Positions 53,569 through 62,010 of a stretch of DNA of 64,000 nt are shown here, one piece after another. The notes under the pieces are model-generated. The model was not told where the DNA came from. It saw nothing but the letters and a program-made list of their open reading frames with translations, and made no database searches. The stretch lies in contig ATWD01000001.1 in the NCBI GenBank assembly GCA_000421065.1, forward strand, positions 3,898,001-3,962,000, given 5' to 3'. The stretch's first letter is position 1, and the number at the start of each line of letters is the position of its first letter. A program made the position numbers and the translations under genes. The DNA is from Acidobacteriaceae bacterium TAA 166. GTDB lineage: Bacteria > Acidobacteriota > Terriglobia > Terriglobales > Acidobacteriaceae.

Positions 53569-55080
53569 GTGACAAATGACCACCCGGCATCCGAAGAACT
53601 GTTGCTGTGGCAGAGTGGCGAACTCGACTCCGACGAGGCCGAGACCATTCAGGCCCACGTCTCGAAGTGTGCCCAATGCAAGGCCGTCCTTGAAAAACAT
53701 GCCGAAACCTATGAAGAGGTGGCGTGGGTAAGCGGCAAAGCCGCGCATCGCAGGATGCGGGTTGCGATGGCCGCAAAAACCCGCAGGAGATTCGTACTCT
53801 CACCGTCCATGTCGGCAGGCGTTGCCGCAGTCCTCATCGTCGCGGTGACTCTCTTCACTTTTGACCTGACGCCCGCAGCTCGCGCAGATACTTTGCTTGC
53901 AAAAGCTATGCGCCAGCAATCCGAACAGCAGCCGGGAAAATACTCCATTCTGTTACGTTCCAACGGACGCGCCTGTCTGGTGAGCAGTTCCATGCAACTT
54001 GTCTCCCTTGATGGCCCGAAACAAAACATCAGCTCCTGTCAGGGCATGACTGCGCAGTTGCATCGCGTCGGCTGGACAGGAGATGATGCACTCTCCGCAG
54101 CCAGCTTCCGCGATTGGCACAAATCGCTTTCACATAAAACAGATTCGGTCCACAAAGCAGCGGATACAACCGAAATTCAGACTGAGACCAACGATAGCCC
54201 GATCCATAAGGCAACACTGCGGCTGCGTACCTCGGACGATCATCCGGTAGCGGCCCGCTATGAATTTGCGGCGGAAGGCGATGAGCCTGCCTCCGTTATC
54301 GAAGTGGGCGAGCAAAGCGGCCCGCCGCCCGTTCTGATGGCGCATTCTTCTCCTGCGCCTACGCCGCATAATGAGCCGCAACCTCACCCCGCTCCTGTGG
54401 CCGTCGTCAATCCGCTGGACGATGCGGAATCTCGTGTTCTGTTAGCCCTTCATCAGAGCAGGCTCGACAGCGATGTTCTGTTAGCTGTCAACCGCGAACC
54501 GGATGCCATCAAACTGTGGGGTGTCGTTCCCACGGATCAGGCAAAAGCGAATCTTGTAGCTTCGCTAGAGAATGTGCCGAAGGTCCAAATCGACATTGCC
54601 TCCGATGCCGAAGCGCAAAAGATGCAACAACCTCTGCCGTGGGCCGCATGGCATGGTGATGCGCCGCCTTTGGCAACGGATCAGTTGCAGGCGCGGTTTC
54701 CAAACGACCCGAACGGGAGTCAGCAATTCCTGACCGACATCGACGGTCTCACCCGCCGCCTGGTAAGCGAGACCAAAAGCCGTGATGCCATGCTCTCCCT
54801 CGCTTCGCGCATGGGTTCGTCGGACTCCGCATCGTCCCTGAGAAGCGCCGCCGCACAGCTTGATGCTTCGACCATCGCGGACCTTTCCAGCCTCGCTGGG
54901 AAGCTCAGTCCATTCCTGAGTTCCACCCCTGCCCCTTCTCATCCTTCTTCCTATCAACAGGCTACGCAGCTTTACACCTTGCTCCATGAGCTGTTTTTTA
55001 CGGGGAGAAGCCAGGACGTCCCTGACCGCGATGGGGCATGGGCGCAGGTCCGGCAACTGCTCTCCGGTCGGACTGTTTAG
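53569..55080 (+). CDS. Membrane-anchored zinc-binding anti-sigma factor with BON-like extracytoplasmic domain
   Basis: 503 residues. The N-terminal ZAS-type zinc-finger has HVSKCAQC (HxxxCxxC) after EELLLWQSGELDSDEAETIQA. One membrane helix (about 80-97, SAGVAAVLIVAVTLFTFDL) leads to a large extracytoplasmic part with a Pro/His-rich linker and a segment resembling a BON-like fold (RLDSDVLLAVNREPDAIKLWGVVPTD, about 295-345). It sequesters the adjacent sigma factor. GTG 53569 starts 16 bases after the sigma stop; no strong ribosome-binding site, suggesting coupling. Confidence 0.82.
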   Translation: MTNDHPASEELLLWQSGELDSDEAETIQAHVSKCAQCKAVLEKHAETYEEVAWVSGKAAHRRMRVAMAAKTRRRFVLSPSMSAGVAAVLIVAVTLFTFDLTPAARADTLLAKAMRQQSEQQPGKYSILLRSNGRACLVSSSMQLVSLDGPKQNISSCQGMTAQLHRVGWTGDDALSAASFRDWHKSLSHKTDSVHKAADTTEIQTETNDSPIHKATLRLRTSDDHPVAARYEFAAEGDEPASVIEVGEQSGPPPVLMAHSSPAPTPHNEPQPHPAPVAVVNPLDDAESRVLLALHQSRLDSDVLLAVNREPDAIKLWGVVPTDQAKANLVASLENVPKVQIDIASDAEAQKMQQPLPWAAWHGDAPPLATDQLQARFPNDPNGSQQFLTDIDGLTRRLVSETKSRDAMLSLASRMGSSDSASSLRSAAAQLDASTIADLSSLAGKLSPFLSSTPAPSHPSSYQQATQLYTLLHELFFTGRSQDVPDRDGAWAQVRQLLSGRTV

Positions 55081-55123
55081 CCCTCTCAAAAAAAATCACG
55101 GAAAACGCTGTTTCCCCGCCGTC

Positions 55124-55235
55124 TTGATCTATAAGGGGCAAATTTTTTGCTTTTGCAAGAAATCGCTTCAGTGCGAACTGAGCCTGTCTTTGGCGAAGCA
55201 GCCGATTCGCATGAGATCGATAACGACGAAAGGTG
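55124..55235 (+). ncRNA. Candidate structured leader RNA, copy B (upstream of the TonB receptor)
   Basis: TTGAT (55124-55128), AAGGGG and a T-run are followed by the hairpin GTGCGAA (55171-55177) with TTCGCAT (55206-55212), then a C/A mismatch, U-G and G-C pairs, an unpaired A, G-C and C-G, closing the loop CTGTCTTTGGCGAAGCA (55184-55200). GAGATCGATAAC and GAAAGG (the ribosome-binding site) follow at once. The loop is identical to copy A apart from one T. Confidence 0.62.
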
Positions 55236-55244
55236 ATTGACTTC

Positions 55245-58200
55245 ATGTTTTCCCAGGTGTGCGGAGAGTTCCGCTCCAAAATCAAATCCCATCGACAGAG
55301 CGTTGTCTTCTTTATGTCTATCTTTTGCTTTCTCTCATTGAGTCAGATAGCCAGAGCGCAGAGTGCAGCATTGAATGGCATGGTCATGGACCCTTCGGGT
55401 GCGATGGTGCCAAAAGCAAAAGTGACACTCACGAATACGGATACAAATACTCCGCTCGAAAGCACTACGAATAAAGACGGGCTTTATAGCTTGCCGTATG
55501 TCAGACCGGGCAACTACACATTAACCGTAGATGCGGAGGGTTTCTCGCATTATGAACAGACAGGAATCATCGTAGGCACTGCACAGAATCTCGCACTAAA
55601 CGTGCGCCTGAAAATCGGAGGTGCATCGCAATCGGTCACGGTCGATGGACGTGGCAATGGCGTCGGAACGACCAATGATTCTTCGGCGGTAAGCCTGACG
55701 GTCACAAGAGAATTTGTTGCAAGTATGCCTTTGAATGGGCGAAGTTTCCAAGATTTGATTCAATTAGCACCGGGAGCGGTCGCCACAAGTTCGACGGGCA
55801 GTCCAGCAGGCTATTACAGCATTAACGGGCAGAGGGCAGACGGAAATAACTTCACCGTTGATGGGGTTTCCACAAATCTTGGGGGATTTAGTAACTGGTC
55901 CTCTAATGGGTATGGAGCGGCAATCAGCGGTTCGACCTTCCTGAATACGGCTCTCGGAACAACTCAAAGCCTGGCATCTATCGATTCCTTGCAGGAGTTC
56001 ACGATCCAAACATCAGGATATACAGCCGAGTATGGTCGCAGTCCTGGCGGTCAGGTTCAATTTTCTACTAGATCGGGAACAAATACGCTTCATGGAACTC
56101 TCTTCGACTATCTCCGAAACACGGTTTTCGATGCAAATAGTTATTACAACAATTACTATGGACTGGCACAGACTCCAGAGCATCAGAATGACTTTGGAGG
56201 AACAATTGGTGGTCCACTTATTGTTCCCAAATTCTACGACGGAAAAAACAAGACATTCTATTTCTTCTCTTACGAAGGTCTGAGGCTAACTCAGCCAGCA
56301 TTTGAAAGTGAATACGTGCCGACACAGGCGTTCCGAAGCTGGGCATCACCAGGAGTACGCCCATTCCTAACTGTGGCACCTCTGCCTAATTCTCCTGACA
56401 ATCAAGATGGTTGTAGCATCACTGATCCTGCCACGGGGAAGCCAGCGGCTTGCGACGCTTTATTCAACTATAGCTTTTCAAATTCAAGCAGCATGGATAA
56501 CATTAGCGTCCGGTTGGACCAGACAATCAATAAGCGGCTTCAGGCCTTCGTTCGCTATGCCGATACTCCAAGCTCTGAAGTGACGGGAGGCGACAAGACA
56601 TCACATCAGGCGATTAATACCCATATGTGGACCGCTGGATTGACTGCGAATATAACTAATAGTCTACTTGACGAACTTCGCTTTAATTTCAGCCACGAGG
56701 GTAGCGAATACGGCTTTGCATTGGCCCCTATTGCTGGCGCTAGTCCATTTGATCGAAGCCTCATGGTTCCGGCGCAATATGAAAGCCCCTATGATTACGT
56801 GTTGTCGCAAGTTCAGGTTCCAGGAACTTCGCTCTCATATGCTGCTGCGAATTATCAATATGGAACTGTCCAGAGACAATATCAGATAGTTGATAGCCTC
56901 ACGTGGGTTCATGGCCGACATACCATCAAGATTGGTGAAGATTGGCGACGACTCACTCCGACATTCTCTGGAAATCCGTATACGTCCGAGATGTCGGTAT
57001 TAGGGCTAACAGGTATTCAACAAGGCAAAGCAACGGGTTTGATCGTTGAAAGCGCCGCTCCTGGCAAACCTATTCTGGACAATCTTTCGCTCTATGCTCA
57101 AGACCACTGGAAAATCAGTCCACGATTCGGTCTCGATTACGGAGTACGTTGGGAATTTAATCCGCCTCCTGGACCGTTCGATGGGTATTATCCAGTTGCG
57201 CTTACATCAAGCGACCTTGCGTCAATGCAGATTGCGCCTTCGGGCACACCACCGTATAAGACCAATTACCACAGCTTCGCTCCACGTTTAGGTTTCACAT
57301 GGAATGCTGTTCCATCTCAGAGCCACGCCGTTACTGTACGCGGGGGATTTGGCATCTTTTTCGATACTGGGCAAGGCGCATCTACACAACCTTACACAAT
57401 GTCTTACCCGTTTGAGGTATCCAGAGCGACGCAGCTTAATGTTCCTCTTCCGTTTTCCGCAGCGGCTTTGGCACCACCATCACTCGGCTCCCCGCTTGTT
57501 GCACCCTATGCGAACCTAATCGCTTCGGACCCCAACCTCACCATTCCCTATGCGGAACAGTGGAACCTGTCTGTAGACGAAATGCTTAGTCCAGCTAACA
57601 CACTGACCGTCTCCTATGTAGGAAACAACGGAAGAAAGTTGATCTTTACAGAGGAATACGCCACAGTTCCCGGCAATCCCGCATTCACTTCACTTCACTT
57701 CACAAACAATGGATCGCAATCCAACTACAACGCATTTCAGGTGCAGGATGTCGGGCGTGTTGCCAAAGGATTGACAGCTATAGCCTCGTTCACCTGGGCG
57801 CATGCGCTCGACAACTCCTCTAATGATTACTCTACATATGCTCCGATGTATGGCAATTCGGATTATGATCTGCGCCGTGTTCTTAATTTAGCCCTAAATT
57901 ACCGCACACCCACGCTAGGGACGCAGCATTGGATACAGATATGGAGCAAGGATTGGGTTCTATCTAATCGTTTTGCCACGCAGAGCGGTTATCCAATCAC
58001 AAACATCTATCAAGCAACCGCAGCGTTACCAGATGGCACCGAAGCTCGATATGTTCCCGATCTTGTTCCGGGCGTTCCTATTTATCTTCATGGAGCGGCG
58101 GCAGCGTTCAATGGTAAAGCAGTTCCGGGCGGTTGGCGTTTAAATCCAGCAGCTTTTAGCTGCGTTCCGACAAACACCGGCAAGTCTTGCAGCGGAACGC

Positions 58201-58493
58201 CAATTCGTAATGGCGATCTTGGGCGCAATTACGTTCGCAATCCATCTTTCTATGCACTGAACACATCATTGCAGCGGACGTTTCCTGTCTATGACCAGCT
58301 TCGGATGAACCTCCGTGTTGAGGCATTCAACATCTTGAATCATCCCAATCTGGGGAACCCGGATGTCAGCCTTACCGATACGACCTTTGGGCAATTAGTT
58401 GAAGGTGGAACAACCACCATCGGTTCAAGCAATCAGCTCTACAGTATGGGCGCGGCGCGCTCTTTACAGTTCAGCCTGCATTTGCAGTTTTAG
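55245..58493 (+). CDS. TonB-dependent receptor with carboxypeptidase-regulatory-like N-domain
   Basis: A 1082-residue outer-membrane receptor of the Oar-like type common in Acidobacteriota. A signal region ends in IARAQS. The carboxypeptidase-D regulatory-like domain follows (NGMVMDPSGAMVPKAKVTLTN ... YSLPYVRPGNYTLTVDAEGF), then a plug domain (MPLNGRSFQDLIQLAPGA, INGQRADGNNFTVDGVS, EFTIQTSGYTAEYGRSPGG) and a long beta-barrel ending in an aromatic-terminated strand (LQFSLHLQF). ATG 55245 is preferred to GTG 55233 because GAAAGG lies 11 bases before it. Base composition is visibly lower in GC than the backbone. Substrate unknown; neighbours suggest iron. Confidence 0.9.
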   Translation: MFSQVCGEFRSKIKSHRQSVVFFMSIFCFLSLSQIARAQSAALNGMVMDPSGAMVPKAKVTLTNTDTNTPLESTTNKDGLYSLPYVRPGNYTLTVDAEGFSHYEQTGIIVGTAQNLALNVRLKIGGASQSVTVDGRGNGVGTTNDSSAVSLTVTREFVASMPLNGRSFQDLIQLAPGAVATSSTGSPAGYYSINGQRADGNNFTVDGVSTNLGGFSNWSSNGYGAAISGSTFLNTALGTTQSLASIDSLQEFTIQTSGYTAEYGRSPGGQVQFSTRSGTNTLHGTLFDYLRNTVFDANSYYNNYYGLAQTPEHQNDFGGTIGGPLIVPKFYDGKNKTFYFFSYEGLRLTQPAFESEYVPTQAFRSWASPGVRPFLTVAPLPNSPDNQDGCSITDPATGKPAACDALFNYSFSNSSSMDNISVRLDQTINKRLQAFVRYADTPSSEVTGGDKTSHQAINTHMWTAGLTANITNSLLDELRFNFSHEGSEYGFALAPIAGASPFDRSLMVPAQYESPYDYVLSQVQVPGTSLSYAAANYQYGTVQRQYQIVDSLTWVHGRHTIKIGEDWRRLTPTFSGNPYTSEMSVLGLTGIQQGKATGLIVESAAPGKPILDNLSLYAQDHWKISPRFGLDYGVRWEFNPPPGPFDGYYPVALTSSDLASMQIAPSGTPPYKTNYHSFAPRLGFTWNAVPSQSHAVTVRGGFGIFFDTGQGASTQPYTMSYPFEVSRATQLNVPLPFSAAALAPPSLGSPLVAPYANLIASDPNLTIPYAEQWNLSVDEMLSPANTLTVSYVGNNGRKLIFTEEYATVPGNPAFTSLHFTNNGSQSNYNAFQVQDVGRVAKGLTAIASFTWAHALDNSSNDYSTYAPMYGNSDYDLRRVLNLALNYRTPTLGTQHWIQIWSKDWVLSNRFATQSGYPITNIYQATAALPDGTEARYVPDLVPGVPIYLHGAAAAFNGKAVPGGWRLNPAAFSCVPTNTGKSCSGTPIRNGDLGRNYVRNPSFYALNTSLQRTFPVYDQLRMNLRVEAFNILNHPNLGNPDVSLTDTTFGQLVEGGTTTIGSSNQLYSMGAARSLQFSLHLQF

Positions 58494-58507
58494 CTTGGAG
58501 GGACATC

Positions 58508-59689
58508 ATGTTGACTGCAAGAAAAATACGACTCTGGTATCGCGTTCATAAATGGACAAGTCTGATTTGCACAGTATTTTTGCTGATGTCATGTCTGACG
58601 GGTTTACCTATGATTTTCAATGACGAGATATTCAGTCTTACGCATCACCACGTAGCTCCGGCTAATGTCTCACCGAATACTCCGCTAACAAATATGGATG
58701 TTGTGTCTGCAATGGCACGACTGCGCTATCCCGGTGACAAGCTGATAGCGATCAGTTTTGACGATGACGAGCCGCGTATTCTCGTGGGTATGGCTCCGAA
58801 CTTTGCTTCCAAACCGAGTCAGCATCATCAACTTATCTTCGATGCTCACACTGGAAAATTGCTGGAAGACAAAGCACAAGAGCCAAAGCCAAAGCCGAAT
58901 GTCATGACCTATATCAACACCTTGCATAAGACTATTTACGCTGGCATCATTGGCGAATTGTTTCTTGCTTGTATGGCGCTGCTGTTCGTAATTGCACTCG
59001 TGTCGGGTGCAGTCGTCTACGGGCCTTTCATGCGGCGTCTCGAATTTGGCATTGTGCGAAAAAATAAGTCCCCGCGTGTGAAATGGTTTGACCTGCATAA
59101 CCTACTTGGCATCGTGACATTGAGTTGGGCTTTCATTGTGGGCGCGACTGGAATAATGAACACATTATCTGTTCCTCTGTTCACAATGTGGACAGCGCAG
59201 AATGTACCTCGCCTCATGGCTCTCTATCACGGACGGCCCATTCCCAAACAGCTTAGTTCAGTTAATCTCGCGGTAGAAACCGTACAAAAAGCGTTGCCCG
59301 GTATGCAAATAACAAACATTGGATTTCCAAATCCGCGAACGCCATTTCACTATGTTGTTTTCGCCAAAGGTAAGACTCCTCTTACCTCACGTCTTTTTGA
59401 CGTTGCTCTTGTGGATGCCGAGAGTGGACGATTAACCGTAGCAAAGGGATTGCCGTGGTATCTGCGCGCTCTCGAAGTGTCCCGCCCATTGCATTTTGGT
59501 GACTATGGAGGAATGCCGTTGAAGGTCATTTGGGCGTTATTCGATGTGGCCCTAATCATGGTGCTGTTGAGTGGTCTTTACCTCTGGCTCTCGCGTCGTA
59601 AAACGCCAGTCGAAGACGAGTTGGACCGCCTGGTTAAGCTCGAAGAACTGACGACAGAAGAGACACTAGCGGGAGCGTTGAGGCAATGA
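58508..59689 (+). CDS. PepSY-associated membrane protein (possible ferric-reductase-like)
   Basis: 393 residues with four membrane helices and periplasmic PepSY segments: RLWYRVHKWTSLICTVFLLMSCLTGLPMIF (TM1, split at 58530-58620), LFLACMALLFVIALVSGAVVYG, LLGIVTLSWAFIVGATGIMN, WALFDVALIMVLLSGLYLWLSRR. Conserved His in HKWTS and HNLLG fit heme- or metal-linked PepSY_TM proteins that often follow TonB receptors and are suspected to reduce siderophore iron. Starts 15 bases after the receptor stop; its stop overlaps the next start. Confidence 0.83.
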   Translation: MLTARKIRLWYRVHKWTSLICTVFLLMSCLTGLPMIFNDEIFSLTHHHVAPANVSPNTPLTNMDVVSAMARLRYPGDKLIAISFDDDEPRILVGMAPNFASKPSQHHQLIFDAHTGKLLEDKAQEPKPKPNVMTYINTLHKTIYAGIIGELFLACMALLFVIALVSGAVVYGPFMRRLEFGIVRKNKSPRVKWFDLHNLLGIVTLSWAFIVGATGIMNTLSVPLFTMWTAQNVPRLMALYHGRPIPKQLSSVNLAVETVQKALPGMQITNIGFPNPRTPFHYVVFAKGKTPLTSRLFDVALVDAESGRLTVAKGLPWYLRALEVSRPLHFGDYGGMPLKVIWALFDVALIMVLLSGLYLWLSRRKTPVEDELDRLVKLEELTTEETLAGALRQ

Positions 59690-59871
59690 GCCATCCATTT
59701 CCATTCCGCAAAGTCTATGGGGCGGCGATGATACTGACAGCCATCACTCTGTACGGCTTGCTTTCTGCTTTGTTCGGAGACGGTGTGTGGGACGAGCTTT
59801 CATGGGTAGCTCTGGCGATTCCACTTGTCGTCATCGCTTGGAAATACAGCCGTGCAACTCGCAGGAGGTAG
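59686..59871 (+). CDS. Small two-helix membrane protein of the PepSY operon
   Basis: 61 residues, two hydrophobic helices (GAAMILTAITLYGLLSALFG and ELSWVALAIPLVVIAWKYS) and a basic C-terminus. It overlaps the PepSY gene by 4 bases (ATGA), so it is co-translated. Small proteins like this accompany PepSY genes in other operons; its role is unknown. Confidence 0.78.
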   Translation: MSHPFPFRKVYGAAMILTAITLYGLLSALFGDGVWDELSWVALAIPLVVIAWKYSRATRRR

Positions 59872-59875
59872 AGAA

Positions 59876-60337
59876 ATGCTGAAATTAACTAAACGCGCTG
59901 ATTACGGCATGATGGCGATGCGCTATCTGGCCGAACACGCCGACGACGGCAGACCGCATTCCGCGAGAGATATATCCGATGCCTACAACATCCCGTTGCC
60001 GGTGTTGGCAAAGACGCTTCAAACGCTGACTAGAGCCAGATTGATTGCCTCGCAGCATGGGGCAACGGGAGGCTATGCGTTGGCCCGGCCTGCACAGGCA
60101 ATTAGCACTCTGGATGTTATCAGTGCCTTCGATGGTTCTCCGGTCATCACGAACTGCACAACCGTCGATGGAAAAAGCTGCGAGATTGTTGGGCATTGCA
60201 TGGTGAAAGAACCTCTTCGTCAGGTCAACGACAGAATCAGGGAAATGCTAGGCGGGATCACGATAGCCGAGTTGATCGACCTTGCAAATGGTTCCAGACC
60301 TTCGGCAGAAGAAAAACTTGTGTCGATTCTTTTCTAA
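59876..60337 (+). CDS. Rrf2-family transcriptional regulator (Fe-S type)
   Basis: 153 residues. An N-terminal winged helix (MLKLTKRADYGMMAMRYLAEH ... HGATGGYALARPAQAISTLDVISAFDG) is followed by three cysteines spaced as in IscR-like sensors (NCTTVDGKSCEIVGHC). GGAGG lies before ATG 59876, 4 bases after the previous stop. It likely senses Fe-S status or iron and controls the upstream uptake genes. Its place as the last gene of the operon suggests feedback. Confidence 0.87.
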   Translation: MLKLTKRADYGMMAMRYLAEHADDGRPHSARDISDAYNIPLPVLAKTLQTLTRARLIASQHGATGGYALARPAQAISTLDVISAFDGSPVITNCTTVDGKSCEIVGHCMVKEPLRQVNDRIREMLGGITIAELIDLANGSRPSAEEKLVSILF

Positions 60338-60377
60338 GCATCTTGCGCCAGAGAGAAGAGCAACGGGAGTTGAGAGA

Positions 60378-60588
60378 ATGCCTGTCGATCCTGAAAACGC
60401 GAATGGCCCATTTATTCACGTCCATGTCTGCGTCCATTGCGGCAGCGCATTTCGCAGGGAACAGTTTGAAGGCAGAGCACCACACTTCGGGCATCTATCT
60501 CTGCTCGAAGTGTGGTGTCGAAGGCCCCTTGAATATCGAGATTCAAAAGACGAAGAGCCTCGAAACCGACTCCGAAAAGAAGGAGTAA
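60378..60588 (+). pseudogene. Zinc-ribbon protein gene broken by a frameshift
   Basis: ATG 60378 (GGGAG 8 bases upstream) opens a frame reading GPFIHVHVCVHCGSAFRRE, a first CxxC knuckle. After about 60470 this frame loses protein character. The +1 frame then reads HHTSGIYLCSKCGVEGPLN, a second CxxC knuckle, and ends at 60588 with a charged tail. Joined, the two halves make a plausible C2-C2 zinc ribbon of about 70 residues. A single-base indel near 60468-60490 explains it; a sequencing error or programmed shift cannot be excluded. Confidence 0.45.
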
Positions 60589-60643
60589 ATCAATCTGTCA
60601 AAAAGAGTTGGAGTAAACCAAGTAATTAAGACGAGGTAATGAT

Positions 60644-60922
60644 TTGTCTGAATCCATTTCCATCGGTCTGAAACGAGCGGCAATCGCCCTGGCGGAACAG
60701 TTGGATTACGCGCGGGCGGCGGAGCAGTTGGGTGTCACATCCGCCGAACTTCGGAAGCAGGTTTCCGCGCTCGAAGCACTGCTCTGTCTCCGTATCTTTA
60801 AGCCCCGGCAGAGGAAGGTAGAGCTAACGGAAGAGGGGCGATTCCTTATCAAAGTTTTCCGCGAGGCCGTGGCGTTCTATGAGCGAAAGGAAAAGGAGGG
60901 GCATAGCGGGCCGGACAGGTAA
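60644..60922 (+). CDS. HTH-only LysR-type DNA-binding protein
   Basis: 92 residues comprising just the LysR-type winged helix-turn-helix (DYARAAEQLGVTSAELRKQVSALEALLCLRIFKPRQRKVELTEEGR, about residues 21-66) and a short helix. The ligand-binding domain of full LysR proteins is absent and no remnant follows. TTG 60644 has GAGG 8-9 bases upstream. It may be a stand-alone regulator or antagonist on the element. Confidence 0.72.
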   Translation: MSESISIGLKRAAIALAEQLDYARAAEQLGVTSAELRKQVSALEALLCLRIFKPRQRKVELTEEGRFLIKVFREAVAFYERKEKEGHSGPDR

Positions 60923-60937
60923 GGCAATCAAGATGGT

Positions 60938-61195
60938 TCAGGCGGACTGAAAGCCGTGCGCCGCGAGAACGTCTTCCTGTATCTCAGCCGAGTACATAGG
61001 GCAGGAGTTGAGGAAGACAAAATCCTCCAGCTTTTGACCGTCTTCGGGAGTGAGCAAACGGAGGTTTTCCAGCATGGCAATCATGCTGGTACGGCAGTCG
61101 AAATGGCGGTGGCGCATCGTCGCTTTCTCCCCTTTGCCGCAGATCACCACGTCGAGGCCGTCTTCGCCGGGGAAGATAATTATCCTCACCTGCAT
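60938..61195 (-). CDS. Hypothetical protein of the mobile element
   Basis: 85 residues, no recognised family. The sequence is well-behaved (QVRIIIFPGEDGLDVVICG; HFDCRTSMIAMLENLRLLTPED; DFVFLNSCPMYSAEIQEDVL) and has two cysteines. GGGAGGG sits 9 bases before ATG 61195, which argues for a real gene. It is the only minus-strand gene between the iron cassette and the transfer genes. Confidence 0.6.
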   Translation of the reverse strand: MQVRIIIFPGEDGLDVVICGKGEKATMRHRHFDCRTSMIAMLENLRLLTPEDGQKLEDFVFLNSCPMYSAEIQEDVLAAHGFQSA

Positions 61196-61584
61196 CTGGC
61201 GTGGCCCTCCCTGTCTGTTGAGATTAGCTGCACCGGGTGAGAATCGCCAAGGAGTCCGTTGCAGGATGCCTGCCAGCGCCGCATCGAAGTCCCATCAGCG
61301 TGTACGCTGCTACGCAGCGGAAGTAAGGAGCGACACGTCACCCCCAAATGGGATGCTGCCGGTAAACCGGCTTGAAATCTCCGTTGGGTGACGTGAACGT
61401 GCTTTGAATCAGCAGCTTGACCATTCGCGCATCCGGCACCATGCCAATGCGTTTACGCGCGTAAACGCGCAGAGTAATCCAGAGCGCCCACCGCGTAAAC
61501 GCACTGATAGGCAAGGGCTTCGAACATCCCGGCGCTTGACGTGTAATTTGCAGGGGTGCAAGCTGTTTTCGAGGCGGGTTCCCC
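61196..61584. other. Regulatory/transfer-origin candidate region upstream of the mobilisation genes
   Basis: About 390 bases without a credible gene. It contains the palindromic GCGTAAACGC sites annotated separately, and a hairpin CGCTGC-TAC-GCAGCG near 61306. Position just ahead of a TrwA/MobC-like gene is where an oriT or autoregulated promoter is expected. Confidence 0.5.
61449..61502. promoter_or_regulatory. Three GCGTAAACGC sites (one perfect 20-bp palindrome plus one half-site)
   Basis: GCGTTTACGCGCGTAAACGC at 61449-61468 is a perfect palindrome of two inverted 10-mers; a third copy GCGTAAACGC is at 61493-61502. The centre-to-centre spacing makes it a good operator or relaxosome-protein binding site. 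It lies about 83 bases before the RHH gene. Confidence 0.65.
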
Positions 61585-62010
61585 ATGAGCACTCCCCGCA
61601 TTCCGGCTCCGTTGCAGTCTCCAGCCTCGCCGAGTGGCGAAGCGCGTCCGGTTCTCCGTGCCAAAACCATCGCAACCAGAGTAACGCCGGAAGAGTTGAC
61701 CGAGGTAGAAACCGCCGCCGAAGGCGCGGGGAAAACCGTGGCCGAGTGGCTGCGCGAGCTGGCCCTGAAAGCCGCGCGGGAGCGTCCGGCAGACCCAACA
61801 GAGTTGATGCTGGCCGAGGTCTCGGCACTGCGCTACATGCTCCTGAATCTCTTTCATGCAACGGCCCAGGCCAACGCCGAAGGCAAGCATCTGCTACCCG
61901 ATTCCGTGGTCAAAATCCGGGACCAGGCCAATGTGCGGAAGCTGGCCGACGCCCGCAAACTACTCGCAGAGTTTCTGTCCCAGGAGGGACCGGACGGGGG
62001 CAAGCAGTGA
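61585..62010 (+). CDS. TrwA/MobC-like ribbon-helix-helix relaxosome accessory protein
   Basis: 141 residues. A basic ribbon-helix-helix segment (AKTIATRVTPEELTEVETAAEGAGKTVAEWLRELALKAA, about 27-65) is followed by a helical C-terminal part. Small RHH proteins directly upstream of a coupling ATPase match the trwA-trwB order of R388-type systems, in which TrwA binds oriT and represses its operon. It overlaps the next gene's GTG by 4 bases. ATG 61585 has GAGG 11 bases upstream. Confidence 0.78.
   Translation: MSTPRIPAPLQSPASPSGEARPVLRAKTIATRVTPEELTEVETAAEGAGKTVAEWLRELALKAARERPADPTELMLAEVSALRYMLLNLFHATAQANAEGKHLLPDSVVKIRDQANVRKLADARKLLAEFLSQEGPDGGKQ

Noticed and set aside
58494..59689. A third copy of the candidate leader RNA ahead of the PepSY or Rrf2 gene
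   Set aside because: The loop motif CTGTCTTTGGCGAAGCA does not recur there; only 14 bases separate the receptor and PepSY genes.
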